This document shows positions 19,812 through 28,404 of a DNA stretch of 64,000 bases, in pieces. The notes below the pieces were generated by a model, which did no database searches, was not told the DNA's origin, and saw only the letters and a list, made by a program, of their open reading frames with translations. The stretch is from an uncultured Treponema sp. GTDB taxonomy: Bacteria; Spirochaetota; Spirochaetia; Treponematales; Treponemataceae. The position numbers and the translations under genes are program-made. The stretch spans positions 62,001-126,000 of the forward strand of contig CALFJF010000019.1 of assembly GCA_937877535.1 (NCBI GenBank). Reading direction: 5' to 3'. The number at the start of each line of letters is the position of its first letter. Within the stretch, counting starts at the first letter, position 1.

Positions 19812-19837
19812 CATTTTTGAGCAAAGACGAAAAAAAG

Positions 19838-19869
19838 ACCTGTTCTGAAATTTTCTTTTCAGAGCAGGT
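19838..19869. terminator. stem-loop after the barrel gene; terminator only in the minus direction by its T run
   Basis: ACCTGTTCTGAAA (19838-19850) pairs with TTTCAGAGCAGGT (19857-19869), 13 pairs including one G-T. The plus strand has no T tract after it. The minus strand would read seven T immediately after the stem. It separates the barrel gene from nadE and may still stop or stabilise the upstream transcript. Confidence 0.5.
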
Positions 19870-19903
19870 GTCATCTGTAAAAAAAGAGTTCTAATTCAAA
19901 TTT

Positions 19904-21865
19904 ATGAAATACGGATTTACTCGCGTTTGCTGCGCAATTCCACATTGTTCTGTTTCGGATTTTGAGAAAAACGCAACGGAAATAGTTGCACTTGCAAAAA
20001 AAGCCGCAGATTTTGGCGCAGAAATAATCGTTTTTCCTGAACTGTGCATAACGGCGTACACGTGCTCCGACCTTTTTTTGCAAAGCACTCTTTTGGAAGC
20101 GTCAAAAAACGCGCTTTTGAAAATCGCAAACGAAACAAAGGACATTTCTGCCGTCATTTTGGTCGGTCTTCCGCTCAACATAAAAAACGCGCTTTTTAAC
20201 GTGGCAGCCGCTCTTCACAAAGGAAAAGTCCTCGCGCTTTTTCCAAAATCGTTCGTTCCAAATTACGCAGAATTTTACGAAAAAAGGCATTTTCGAGCAT
20301 TTGACGATGAGCGAGAGCAAACAAAATCGATTTTTCTTTCGGAGGAAAACCCGAACGTTTTGTTTGGAAGCGACATCGTAATTGAAGACGAAAACGACGA
20401 GCGCGTTCGACTTTTTGTGGAAATCTGCGAAGATTTGTGGGTTCCGCTTTCGCCGTCCACAAAAGCCGCGCTGTTTGGAGCCACAATCATTGCAAATTTG
20501 AGCGCGTCAAATGAAATCGTTGGAAAAGCAGAATATCGCCGACTTCTTGTAAAATCAACGAGCGCACGGCTGTGCGCTTCGTACATGTACGCAAACGCGG
20601 GAAGTGGCGAAAGCACCACAGACCTCGTTTTTAGCGGACACTCGATTATTGCAGAAAACGGCGCGATTTTGGCAGAATCGAATCCGTTTGAAGAAAAAAT
20701 GATTTTTTCTGACATCGACGTTGAAAAAATTACAAACGAGCGCGTAAAAACAACGACGTTTCAAGATTGCGCCGAACGAAACGCAAAATCGTTTCGAGTG
20801 ATAAAAATCCCGTTTACAATTTCAAAAAAAGAGCCAGAAAATCTCCTTCGCTTTGTTTCTCCGCACCCATTCGTTCCAAAAGACAAAAACGAGCGCACGC
20901 AACGGTGCAACGCCATAATCGAAATGCAATCGCGCGCGCTTTCAAAGCGACTTTCTCACACAAACGCAAAATCGCTCGTGGTGGGACTTTCTGGAGGGCT
21001 TGACTCCACGCTCGCGCTCCTTGTTTGCTCAAGAGCGGCGGACATTTTGGGCTTACAAAGAAATCAAATTCTTTGCGTAACAATGCCGTGCTTTGGAACT
21101 ACGAGTCGAACGCTCAAAAACGCAAAAGACCTTTCTGCGCAAATTGGCGCGAGCCTTCTTGAAATAGACATAAAAAAGGCGGTTGAGCAGCATTTTTGCG
21201 ACATACAGCAAGACGAAAACACGCACGACGCGACTTACGAAAACGCGCAGGCTCGCGAGCGGACGCAAGTTCTTATGGATTTAGCGAACAAAACGGGCGG
21301 TATTGTAATTGGAACAGGCGACCTTTCAGAATCCGCGCTCGGCTGGGCAACGTACAACGGCGACCACATTTCAATGTACGCGGTGAACGCTTCGATTCCA
21401 AAAACGCTCGTTCGTCATTTGGTGGATTTTTTCGCGCTTGACGCAAAAAACAAAAGCAACGATTCTCTTTCAAACGTTCTCAAAGACATTCTTGAAACGC
21501 CTGTTTCTCCCGAATTGCTGCCGCCAGACAAAGACGGAAAAATTGCGCAAAAAACAGAATTGCTTGTAGGTCCTTACGACCTTCACGATTTTTTCATTTA
21601 TTACGCGCTTCGATTTGGATTTTCTCCAAAAAAAATCTTTTTTCTTGCACAAAAAGCGTTTGAAAACACATACGAAAAATCGGAAATCAAAAAATGGCTC
21701 ATTTCGTTTTACAAACGATTTTTTGCGCAGCAATTCAAAAGAAGTTGTATGCCAGACGGCGTAAAAGTGGGAACGGTAAGCCTTTCTCCGCGCGGCGACT
21801 GGCGAATGCCAAGCGACGCGGTGGGAAATTCTTGGATAAACGAAGCCGAGGCGTGCGAATGTTGA
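19904..21865 (+). CDS. nadE: glutamine-dependent NAD+ synthase
   Basis: A 653-residue, two-domain enzyme that makes NAD+ from deamido-NAD+, ATP and ammonia taken from glutamine. The N-terminal nitrilase-type glutaminase (about 1-290) has the Glu-Lys-Cys triad at E46 (FPELCITAYTCSD), K115 (FPKSFVPNYAEFYE) and C175 (VEICEDLWVPLS). The C-terminal synthetase has the pyrophosphate-loop motif LVVGLSGGLDSTLALLV near residue 360 and GTGDLSESALGWATYNGDH. Length is usual for the family. No ribosome site is obvious ahead of the ATG. It overlaps the rlmJ start by 7 bases, so translation of the two is probably coupled. Confidence 0.97.
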   Translation: MKYGFTRVCCAIPHCSVSDFEKNATEIVALAKKAADFGAEIIVFPELCITAYTCSDLFLQSTLLEASKNALLKIANETKDISAVILVGLPLNIKNALFNVAAALHKGKVLALFPKSFVPNYAEFYEKRHFRAFDDEREQTKSIFLSEENPNVLFGSDIVIEDENDERVRLFVEICEDLWVPLSPSTKAALFGATIIANLSASNEIVGKAEYRRLLVKSTSARLCASYMYANAGSGESTTDLVFSGHSIIAENGAILAESNPFEEKMIFSDIDVEKITNERVKTTTFQDCAERNAKSFRVIKIPFTISKKEPENLLRFVSPHPFVPKDKNERTQRCNAIIEMQSRALSKRLSHTNAKSLVVGLSGGLDSTLALLVCSRAADILGLQRNQILCVTMPCFGTTSRTLKNAKDLSAQIGASLLEIDIKKAVEQHFCDIQQDENTHDATYENAQARERTQVLMDLANKTGGIVIGTGDLSESALGWATYNGDHISMYAVNASIPKTLVRHLVDFFALDAKNKSNDSLSNVLKDILETPVSPELLPPDKDGKIAQKTELLVGPYDLHDFFIYYALRFGFSPKKIFFLAQKAFENTYEKSEIKKWLISFYKRFFAQQFKRSCMPDGVKVGTVSLSPRGDWRMPSDAVGNSWINEAEACEC

Positions 21866-22728
21866 GTTACGTTCACGCATTTCACGCAGGCGGGGAAGCG
21901 GACGTTTTGAAACACGCGCTTCTTTCGCTCTTGCTTTCGTTTCTTTTGCAAAAAGAAAAGCCATTTTGCATTCTTGACGCTCACGCGGGGAGCGGAATCT
22001 ACTCGCTTTTTGACGAGCGAGCCGCAAAAACAAACGAAGCGGCAAACGGCATTTTGCGTTTTTTGAAAAACGAAAAAATCAATACAAAACTGAGCGAGGA
22101 CGAAAAAAACGCGATTTTGCCGTATATTTCGGCGGTGCTTCCGTTTATAAAAAACGGCGAATATCCAGGCACTCCCGCGATTTCGTCATTCTTTCAGCGC
22201 GAAACCGACGAACTCCATCTTGCAGAACTCCATCCGCGGGCAAGGCAAGAATTAAAAAACGCTTCTTTGCGTTTTCAAAAAAAGCCACACATTCACGAAG
22301 TCGATTCTTGGAAATTCGCGCTTTTTTCAACTCCGCCCAAAATAAAACGCGGTCTTCTTTTGCTTGACCCGTCGTTTGAAGACAAAGCCGATTGGGAAAA
22401 ATGTGCGCAAACGGTCGAAAAGGTGCGAAAAAGATGGAGCAGTGGAATCATTTTTCTTTGGTATCCGATTCTTCCGCACAAAATTCAAGAACTTTCGGAA
22501 TTAAAAAATCGTTTTTTTGAAGCGGGAGGAGAAAACGCCATGGATTTTTGGATTTCTTCAAATGAAAAACGCTCGTTTTCTGAAAAAGCCAAAATGGAAG
22601 GCAGCGGCGTTTTGCTTTCGTCCGCGCCGTTTGGATTTTTTGAAAAAGCAAAAATCCTGACCGAACTCGTGTCAAAAACGTTTGGAGATGTTTCGTTTGG
22701 AGCAAAACGAGTTGGAGAAAAAGCATGA
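21859..22728 (+). CDS. rlmJ: 23S rRNA (adenine-2030-N6)-methyltransferase
   Basis: A 289-residue protein. The frame is open for 55 more codons inside nadE, but the ATG at 21859 begins the conserved MLSYVHAFHAGGEADVLKH of RlmJ. Motif I of the methyltransferase is LDAHAGSGIYSLF, and the catalytic region reads LLLDPSFEDKADW, where the family usually has DPP[YF]; a Ser follows the Pro here. RlmJ uses S-adenosylmethionine to methylate A2030 of 23S rRNA. The start overlaps the end of nadE and its stop overlaps the start of the next small gene, giving a tight three-gene operon. Confidence 0.93.
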   Translation: MLSYVHAFHAGGEADVLKHALLSLLLSFLLQKEKPFCILDAHAGSGIYSLFDERAAKTNEAANGILRFLKNEKINTKLSEDEKNAILPYISAVLPFIKNGEYPGTPAISSFFQRETDELHLAELHPRARQELKNASLRFQKKPHIHEVDSWKFALFSTPPKIKRGLLLLDPSFEDKADWEKCAQTVEKVRKRWSSGIIFLWYPILPHKIQELSELKNRFFEAGGENAMDFWISSNEKRSFSEKAKMEGSGVLLSSAPFGFFEKAKILTELVSKTFGDVSFGAKRVGEKA

Positions 22729-22949
22729 AAATTCCATTTTTCAAATCGCTCAAAAAGAAAAAATATGAGTTTGACCAAGAAAACGAACGTGCGGTTTTGA
22801 AAAGTTCCATTTGCACAAAAGAAAGCGTGGCAGGATTTTTGGACAAACGAACGGGAAAATTCCGCGAAGAGCGGCTTATCAAAAACGAAAAAGAACTTTC
22901 TGATTTTCTAAAAGATTTTGGTCTTAGTTCAATAAAACGCGAATGGTAA
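22725..22949 (+). CDS. small basic protein, function unknown
   Basis: A 74-residue protein whose ATG overlaps the rlmJ stop (ATGA), a typical translationally coupled arrangement. It is rich in Lys and Glu, with no signal peptide or membrane helix. The sequence RTGKFREERLIKNEKELSDF suggests a short globular or helical protein. No family recognised. The coupled start is the main evidence that it is real. Confidence 0.6.
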   Translation: MKIPFFKSLKKKKYEFDQENERAVLKSSICTKESVAGFLDKRTGKFREERLIKNEKELSDFLKDFGLSSIKREW

Positions 22950-22952
22950 ATA

Positions 22953-22981
22953 TCGATTCTTTGAAATCAACGCATTATACT
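22953..22981 (+). promoter_or_regulatory. probable promoter of the ammonia-lyase gene
   Basis: TCGATT (22953-22958), a 17-base spacer and TATACT (22976-22981). The -10 box is strong and the -35 box weak. Transcription would begin about 37 bases before the ATG at 23025, which has AGAGGA upstream. Confidence 0.5.
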
Positions 22982-23024
22982 GAAACGATATTCAAAAAAA
23001 TCGAAAAAAGAAAAGAGGAACAGT

Positions 23025-24617
23025 ATGCAAAACAACATTACAATCGACGGCGAAAACCTTTCGATAGACGACGTGTGTGAAATTTCGCGCGGAAAACAGG
23101 CGGATTTTCCAAAAGACGAATCGTTTATGGAAACTCTTTCAAAAAGCCGCGCGTTTTTGGAGTCTTACATTGCAAAAGGCTATCCAACGTATGGCGTTAC
23201 AACGGGTTTTGGAGATTCGTGCGCAAATCAAATAAATCCTGCAAGAGCCGCCCTGCTTCAAAAATCGATTGTCAATTTTCACGGCGTGGGACTTGGAAAG
23301 CCGTTTAGCAAAGAAGAAGGACGCGCGATTCTTGCGTGCCGACTAAACAGCGACGTAAAAGGTGGACATTCGGCAATTCGCCCGATTTTGGCAGAGCGTC
23401 TTTTGCTTCTTTTGAATCGCGACATCATTCCCGTAATTCCTGAAATCGGTTCTGTGGGCGCGTCTGGCGACCTCACACCGCTTTCTTACGTTGCCGCAGT
23501 CGTTATGGGCGAGCGGAATGTGTATTATAAAGGGAAAATCGTCCCCGCGCTTGACGCGCTCAAAGCCGAAGGAATCGAGCCGTTGCCACTTGCTGCAAAA
23601 GAAGGACTTGCAATAATGAACGGAACGAGTGCGATGACGGGCGTTATCGCACTTTCGTGGAAAAAAGCACATCGCATTGCAGAACTTTCAGATTTTTTGA
23701 CTGCGGCGACCGCAGAAATCGTAAAAGGAAACGAAGTTCCGTTCCGCGCTCGCGTGAGCGAAATGAAAAATCACATGGGACAAATAACAAGCGCGAAAAA
23801 AATCCACAAAATCGTCAGTGCTTCAAAGCGCGTTTATCGCTACGAGGAACTTTTGGAAAAAATCGGAACGATTGGAAACGCGAATTTTGAAAAAACGTGT
23901 CTCAAAATCCAAGACCGCTACTCGATTCGGTGCGCTCCACAGGTAAACGGCGTTCTTCGCGACACGCTCGATTTTGCAAAAAATCTCATCACGGAAGAAA
24001 TCAACTCGGCAAACGACAATCCGCTTGTGAACGTGGAAACTGGCGAACTTTTTAACACGGGAAATTTTTACGGCGGACACATTTGCGCTGCCGCCGATTA
24101 TCTTCGCATTGCGCTTGCAAACGTTTCAGACCTTTCTGACAAGCAGGCGGAAATCGTCATCGACGGAAAATTTAACGGACTTACGGAAAATCTCATTCCG
24201 CCAACAAAAAGCGACGACGAAATGGCGGGGCTTCGATTCGGGTTCAAAGCGGCTCAAATTGCAATGAGCGCACTCCGCGGAGAAATTCAGCATTTTTCGT
24301 CGCCCGTGAGCATAACGAGTTCTCCGACGGAGGCTTTGAATCAAGACAAAGTTTCAATGGGAACGATTAGCGCAAGAAAATTGCGCGACCAAATCGATTT
24401 GATTTATTTACAATTCGCGCTCCACACGCTCGCGCTCTGTCAAGCGTTTGACGTGGCAATCAAAATGGGCGCGCAAAAAGACGATTTTTCGCCGCTTTTT
24501 TGCGCCGTCCACGACGAAGTGCGACAATTTTCAAAAGAACTCATCAACGACCGCCCGCTCGACAAAGACGCAGAAAAATGCGCCGAGTGGCTCAAAGAAT
24601 CAACGATTTTTTCGTAA
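23025..24617 (+). CDS. hutH: histidine/aromatic amino-acid ammonia-lyase
   Basis: A 530-residue member of the MIO-dependent ammonia-lyase family, which removes ammonia from an aromatic amino acid (histidine to urocanate in HutH). The cofactor-forming Ala-Ser-Gly is at 146-148 in GSVGASGDLTPLSYVAAVV. YGVTTGFGDS holds the catalytic Tyr, and NDNPLVNVETGELFNTGNF follows. At the specificity position, where HutH has Ser-His (LSHAAG), this protein has Phe85-His86 (NFHGVG), so substrate choice is uncertain. No hutU, hutI or urocanate genes are nearby. It is monocistronic, followed by a strong terminator. Confidence 0.88.
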   Translation: MQNNITIDGENLSIDDVCEISRGKQADFPKDESFMETLSKSRAFLESYIAKGYPTYGVTTGFGDSCANQINPARAALLQKSIVNFHGVGLGKPFSKEEGRAILACRLNSDVKGGHSAIRPILAERLLLLLNRDIIPVIPEIGSVGASGDLTPLSYVAAVVMGERNVYYKGKIVPALDALKAEGIEPLPLAAKEGLAIMNGTSAMTGVIALSWKKAHRIAELSDFLTAATAEIVKGNEVPFRARVSEMKNHMGQITSAKKIHKIVSASKRVYRYEELLEKIGTIGNANFEKTCLKIQDRYSIRCAPQVNGVLRDTLDFAKNLITEEINSANDNPLVNVETGELFNTGNFYGGHICAAADYLRIALANVSDLSDKQAEIVIDGKFNGLTENLIPPTKSDDEMAGLRFGFKAAQIAMSALRGEIQHFSSPVSITSSPTEALNQDKVSMGTISARKLRDQIDLIYLQFALHTLALCQAFDVAIKMGAQKDDFSPLFCAVHDEVRQFSKELINDRPLDKDAEKCAEWLKESTIFS

Positions 24618-24632
24618 AAAAAACGAAAAGCC

Positions 24633-24668
24633 AAAAAAAACAAGGGGAAAAGCCCCTTGTTTTTTTTC
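24633..24668. terminator. bidirectional intrinsic terminator
   Basis: AACAAGGGG and CCCCTTGTT form the stem (24639-24661) with A and T tracts on either side, so it works in both directions between the convergent ammonia-lyase and InlB-repeat lipoprotein genes. Confidence 0.9.
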
Positions 24669-24675
24669 TCCCCTC

Positions 24676-26949
24676 CTAACTTATGTTTATGACGAAAATG
24701 ACTGTAGAGATTTCTATTTCCGCTCCAGTTCCAGAATACAAAATACAAACAAATGTGTAATCCCCGTCCGAAGTCGGTAAGTCAGAATACGAAATCTCCA
24801 ACGTATTTGTAGAAGAAGACGTATACGAAATCGTTTTATTATCGCACGACCAGTCGTAGCGGTCGGCAGAATCGTTTACCGTAAGCAAAAATGACGAGTT
24901 TGTAGTATCAAATTTGCCACTTCCTTTTTTTATTGTGACTAACGAAACTCTCGGCTTGAACACGGCATAAAGCGTCGTTTTGCCAGAAACCGCATGAGCA
25001 GAGAGTTGCTCCCAGTCAGAGGCAGAAAACGAAGTATAGATTTTCGTTTCATCCGTTTCGTTTGAATCAAAAGCCCAGCCTTGGAAATTGAAGCCGACTT
25101 TTGAAGTAGGAGGAAGCAAAGACGAAGGAACTGACCACGTTTTGCTGTACGTTGCTTGAATTATGGTGGGAGAAATAACGCCATCGATATTGAACTCAAT
25201 GTCGAGCGTTTGAGCAGTCCACACAGCGTAAAGCGTTGCGTTGCGATTTGTTTTAGAAAGGCTTGAAATAGCAGACGGAAGCGAAATCGATTCTTTGTCT
25301 GTAATGGTAGCAGTAGTTCCGCCAGAAACGGTTGACCACCCCTTAAAATCGTAGCCCGTTTTTGTAAACGAATTTGCAGAAAGCATTTTGCTCTCTCCGT
25401 GGAGGAACGTTTGTTTTTTCATCACTCCAGAGCCGCCGTTTGCGTCAAACTCAACTGTGTACTCGATTTTCTTCCACACGGCGTAAAGCGTCGTTGTTGC
25501 GGTGTTGCCACTTTGCGTTGCACTTGCCGCATAATAAAGCGAATCCCACGTTGAAGAATCCACCACGTTTTTGTCGGAAAAATCAACGCTTCCAGAAGGA
25601 CTTGTTGACCAACCGATAAAATCGTAGCCTATTCGCTCAAAATCGTTTTTTGAGAGCGTGTCTGAAAGCCCGTCTTTAAAAGCAATCGTTTCTTCACCCA
25701 TCGAGCCAGTGCCGCCGTTTCCATCAAATTGGATTTTGAGCGTTTGCGCAGTCCATTGAGAAGAAAGCGCGAGCGTGCGCGCGGAAAAATCGTTTGCCGT
25801 CGCGCTCAAAACGTTGTTTGAATCGGCAGGAAGCGTAATCGTTTGCCCGTCTGAAAAAGTCGTTGTGCCGTCGGACGAAAGCCACCCCTTAAAATCGTAG
25901 CCCGTTCTCTTAAACGAATTAAAAGAAAGTGCTTGCCCTTCTTTGTACAAAAACGTTTGGTCACTCATAACACCACTACCGCCGTTTGCGTCAAACGTAA
26001 CCGTGTACTCGATTTTGCTCCACTTTGCACTCATTGTGGTGTCGCCGTTTGGCCAATTTAAGCGGTCAAGTTCTTCGCAGTCCTTATAAGGCACATCTTT
26101 TGTGGAAATCCAGCCGTCAAAATCAAAGCCTTCTTTTGTAAACGTATTTTTGGGAAGCGCAATCGGCGCGTCATAAAACGAATATTGTTGACTTTCCATT
26201 TCGCCGTCGCCGCCGTTTGCGTCAAAAGAAACGGTAATATCTTGTAAAAGCCACACGGCGTAAAGAGAAACCGCTTCTCCTTGCGTGGACGAAAGATTTT
26301 TAACGATTTCCTCGTCTTCGTAATTGACTTCTACGTTATCGCGTTTTTCTCTCTGCCAACCTGCAAATTGATAGCCTGAACGAAAAAGCGTGTTCGTTTT
26401 TATCGCTTCGCTCTTGTCGTAAGTCAAAACTTGCGCTTTCATTTCGTCAATTTCGCTATCAGTCTGCTTTGTAAAACCCGATTCAAAAACAAGCCGATAC
26501 GTTACGGGAAGCCAAGAAGAAACTTCAAACTCGGCAGGCTGCGGCGTAACTTTCACAAGGGAAATCATGCCGTCTTCGCTTTCCATTGTTTCTGGAATCT
26601 GTGTTGAATGCGAAAACGGATTTTTGACGAATTTCCAACCGCCAATGACATACCCTGTTCTCAATTGAGAAAATTCCGAATCCGAGGCGACGGGAAATGT
26701 GGCAGACGGAAACGCAAGCCCTTGTTCTCTCACGGCGTTCAACTCTCTTTGAGAAGGATACGTCAACGTGTCGCCGATTTTGTAACTCCGAGAAATGGTT
26801 TTGACTTCGCCTTCGGAATCTGAATATTTGAAAGTATACACAGAAGACAAGTCTTCTTCAAAATCTTCCGAAAAATCTCCGCAAGAAAAAAGAAAAAGCG
26901 CGGCAGAAAGTGCGAAAAATAGCGTTTTTTTGTTCCTTTTGATTTTCAT
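24676..26949 (-). CDS. lipoprotein with InlB B-type (Listeria-Bacteroides) repeats
   Basis: A 757-residue lipoprotein with AAGGAGGG before the ATG and a lipobox LFLFSC giving a lipidated Cys at about residue 23. Most of the chain (about 140-670) consists of some six or seven repeats of the flg_new/InlB B-repeat type, marked by VTFDANGGSGVM and then TGYDFKGW about 35-40 residues later. A C-terminal Ig-like module ends the protein. Such repeats are stalk or adhesion modules on surface proteins of mucosal bacteria. It follows the barrel gene by 30 bases on the same strand and is the last gene of the cyclase cluster. Surface exposure and adhesion are inferred. Confidence 0.88.
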   Translation of the reverse strand: MKIKRNKKTLFFALSAALFLFSCGDFSEDFEEDLSSVYTFKYSDSEGEVKTISRSYKIGDTLTYPSQRELNAVREQGLAFPSATFPVASDSEFSQLRTGYVIGGWKFVKNPFSHSTQIPETMESEDGMISLVKVTPQPAEFEVSSWLPVTYRLVFESGFTKQTDSEIDEMKAQVLTYDKSEAIKTNTLFRSGYQFAGWQREKRDNVEVNYEDEEIVKNLSSTQGEAVSLYAVWLLQDITVSFDANGGDGEMESQQYSFYDAPIALPKNTFTKEGFDFDGWISTKDVPYKDCEELDRLNWPNGDTTMSAKWSKIEYTVTFDANGGSGVMSDQTFLYKEGQALSFNSFKRTGYDFKGWLSSDGTTTFSDGQTITLPADSNNVLSATANDFSARTLALSSQWTAQTLKIQFDGNGGTGSMGEETIAFKDGLSDTLSKNDFERIGYDFIGWSTSPSGSVDFSDKNVVDSSTWDSLYYAASATQSGNTATTTLYAVWKKIEYTVEFDANGGSGVMKKQTFLHGESKMLSANSFTKTGYDFKGWSTVSGGTTATITDKESISLPSAISSLSKTNRNATLYAVWTAQTLDIEFNIDGVISPTIIQATYSKTWSVPSSLLPPTSKVGFNFQGWAFDSNETDETKIYTSFSASDWEQLSAHAVSGKTTLYAVFKPRVSLVTIKKGSGKFDTTNSSFLLTVNDSADRYDWSCDNKTISYTSSSTNTLEISYSDLPTSDGDYTFVCILYSGTGAEIEISTVIFVINIS

Positions 26950-26979
26950 TTTCCCTCCTTAAAGACGTTTGAAAGATTT

Positions 26980-28404
26980 TTACAGTCGAATTCCTGCCGC
27001 AAAATACGGCGCAATAAATCCTGTTGGAAGTCCGCCGATTGCCGCGTGCGTAAAGTCCAAGCCCGCTTCAAGCGCGAAATGCTTTGCGGGAATTACAAAA
27101 ATCGAAGTGCCAATCGAGAACGCAGGTGCTGTTGAAAGTCCATTTCCGTTTGGCTCGCGCCCGTCTCCGTCTACAATATACAAAATTGTTCTGTCAAGCG
27201 CACAAACGCCCACGCCCGCTTTTGCAGACGCAAACAATGAGCCGCTTTTTGTGAGCGGTTTTCTCCACACCAGGTCCGCCCGAACGAGCGTAAACGTCAA
27301 GCGCGAGTCCGTGAACTCTTCGCGCTTTGCATAATGCCATTGCGAAACGGAAAGTTCGCCACCAAGTTTTCCACCAAAAGCGTTAAACGGAGTCAAAGAC
27401 GCGCGAAAATTTACCGCAGGACGCACAAATGAGTCGTACAAGTCGGAAAGTGTTCCGTCATACGGAGAGAGTTCCGCCGAAAATCCAGTTTCCAAAACGA
27501 ATCCTTTTGCTTTGTACGGCGGCTTTGGCTCTTTTGCCACCCGAATGATTACTGGTTTCGGTGGCTCTGGCTCTGGAGGCGGAGGGGCGGGTTCGGGTTC
27601 TGGCTCTGGAGCGGGAGGTTCAGGTTCGGGAGTCGGCTCTGGCTCTGGCGCAGGCTCAGGTTGTGGCGCAGGCTCAGGTTGTGGTTCGGGTTCTGGTTCT
27701 GGTTGCGGTTCTGGCTCTGGTTCGGGTTCTGACTCTGGAGTCGACTCTGGAGTCGGCTCTGGCTCTGGCTCTGGTTCTATGTACAATTCTGGTGGCACAA
27801 ATTGCGAGCGCACCACGATTACGTCGGACTCGTTTTGAAGTCCACTCGGATTTGTAACGCGAAGGCGGTAGCGTCCGCTTGGAACGTTACTAAAATACAC
27901 GCGCGAATAACTGTCAATTTCGCTTCCGACTTTACCGTTTTCTGACGAGTTTTCGTCTGGACTCAAACTTCCTACGATTGTTTCTCCAACGAGTTCAATA
28001 ACGCTTCCTTCCGTGATGTCCGAAAGGTCAACGTCAAGCGAAAGACTGCCGTCTTCAGACAAAACGCCCACGTTTCGCTCTTTGAGTTCGATTTCGGGGC
28101 GGCTTGCTTTTAGAATTTCAAATTCCGTCCAGTCGCTTGTTCCCGCGTTTCTGCCCAAAAAGTCAATCGCCGTAACGCGATAACGGTATGTTCCGGGAGT
28201 CAGGCGCAATTCAAGCGACGTTTCTTCGGTTGTAAAAAATGAACTTTTTGTTGCTTCTTTTTCGCGAATCTCCACGCGATATTCGAGCGCATTTGCGTTA
28301 CTGCGCCATTCGATTTTTTGCGAAAACTTTTGACTTTCCGCGCCAAAAATCCGAGCGAACAAAAAGAGAATCAAGCATATCGCACAAAAACGCTTATTCG
28401 CCAT
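26980..28404 (-). CDS. outer-membrane barrel protein with fibronectin-like domain and Pro-Glu linker
   Basis: A 474-residue protein. The ATG at 28404 overlaps the end of the upstream FecR gene by 11 bases and starts a signal peptide ending ARIFGA-ES. Residues 25-100 form a fibronectin-III-like module (IEWRSNANALEYRVEIREKE). A second beta module follows to about 210. Residues about 213-290 are a repeating Pro-Glu segment (PEPEPEPTPEPEP). The final 180 residues are amphipathic strands (GFVLETGFSAELSPYDG ... PYFAAGIRL) resembling an 8-10-stranded outer-membrane barrel. The linker recalls the TonB periplasm-spanning region in composition only. Product inferred from architecture. Confidence 0.78.
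   Translation of the reverse strand: MANKRFCAICLILFLFARIFGAESQKFSQKIEWRSNANALEYRVEIREKEATKSSFFTTEETSLELRLTPGTYRYRVTAIDFLGRNAGTSDWTEFEILKASRPEIELKERNVGVLSEDGSLSLDVDLSDITEGSVIELVGETIVGSLSPDENSSENGKVGSEIDSYSRVYFSNVPSGRYRLRVTNPSGLQNESDVIVVRSQFVPPELYIEPEPEPEPTPESTPESEPEPEPEPQPEPEPEPQPEPAPQPEPAPEPEPTPEPEPPAPEPEPEPAPPPPEPEPPKPVIIRVAKEPKPPYKAKGFVLETGFSAELSPYDGTLSDLYDSFVRPAVNFRASLTPFNAFGGKLGGELSVSQWHYAKREEFTDSRLTFTLVRADLVWRKPLTKSGSLFASAKAGVGVCALDRTILYIVDGDGREPNGNGLSTAPAFSIGTSIFVIPAKHFALEAGLDFTHAAIGGLPTGFIAPYFAAGIRL

Noticed and set aside
20953..21012. Possible second start for a separate NAD synthetase in nadE
   Set aside because: The glutaminase and synthetase domains are in one uninterrupted frame with all catalytic residues, as in normal two-domain enzymes.
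27512..27857. Plus-strand open frames coding Gly-Ser or Leu-Ala-Val repeats
   Set aside because: They are antisense readings of the Pro-Glu repeat of the barrel gene; the DNA is a simple repeat open in several frames.
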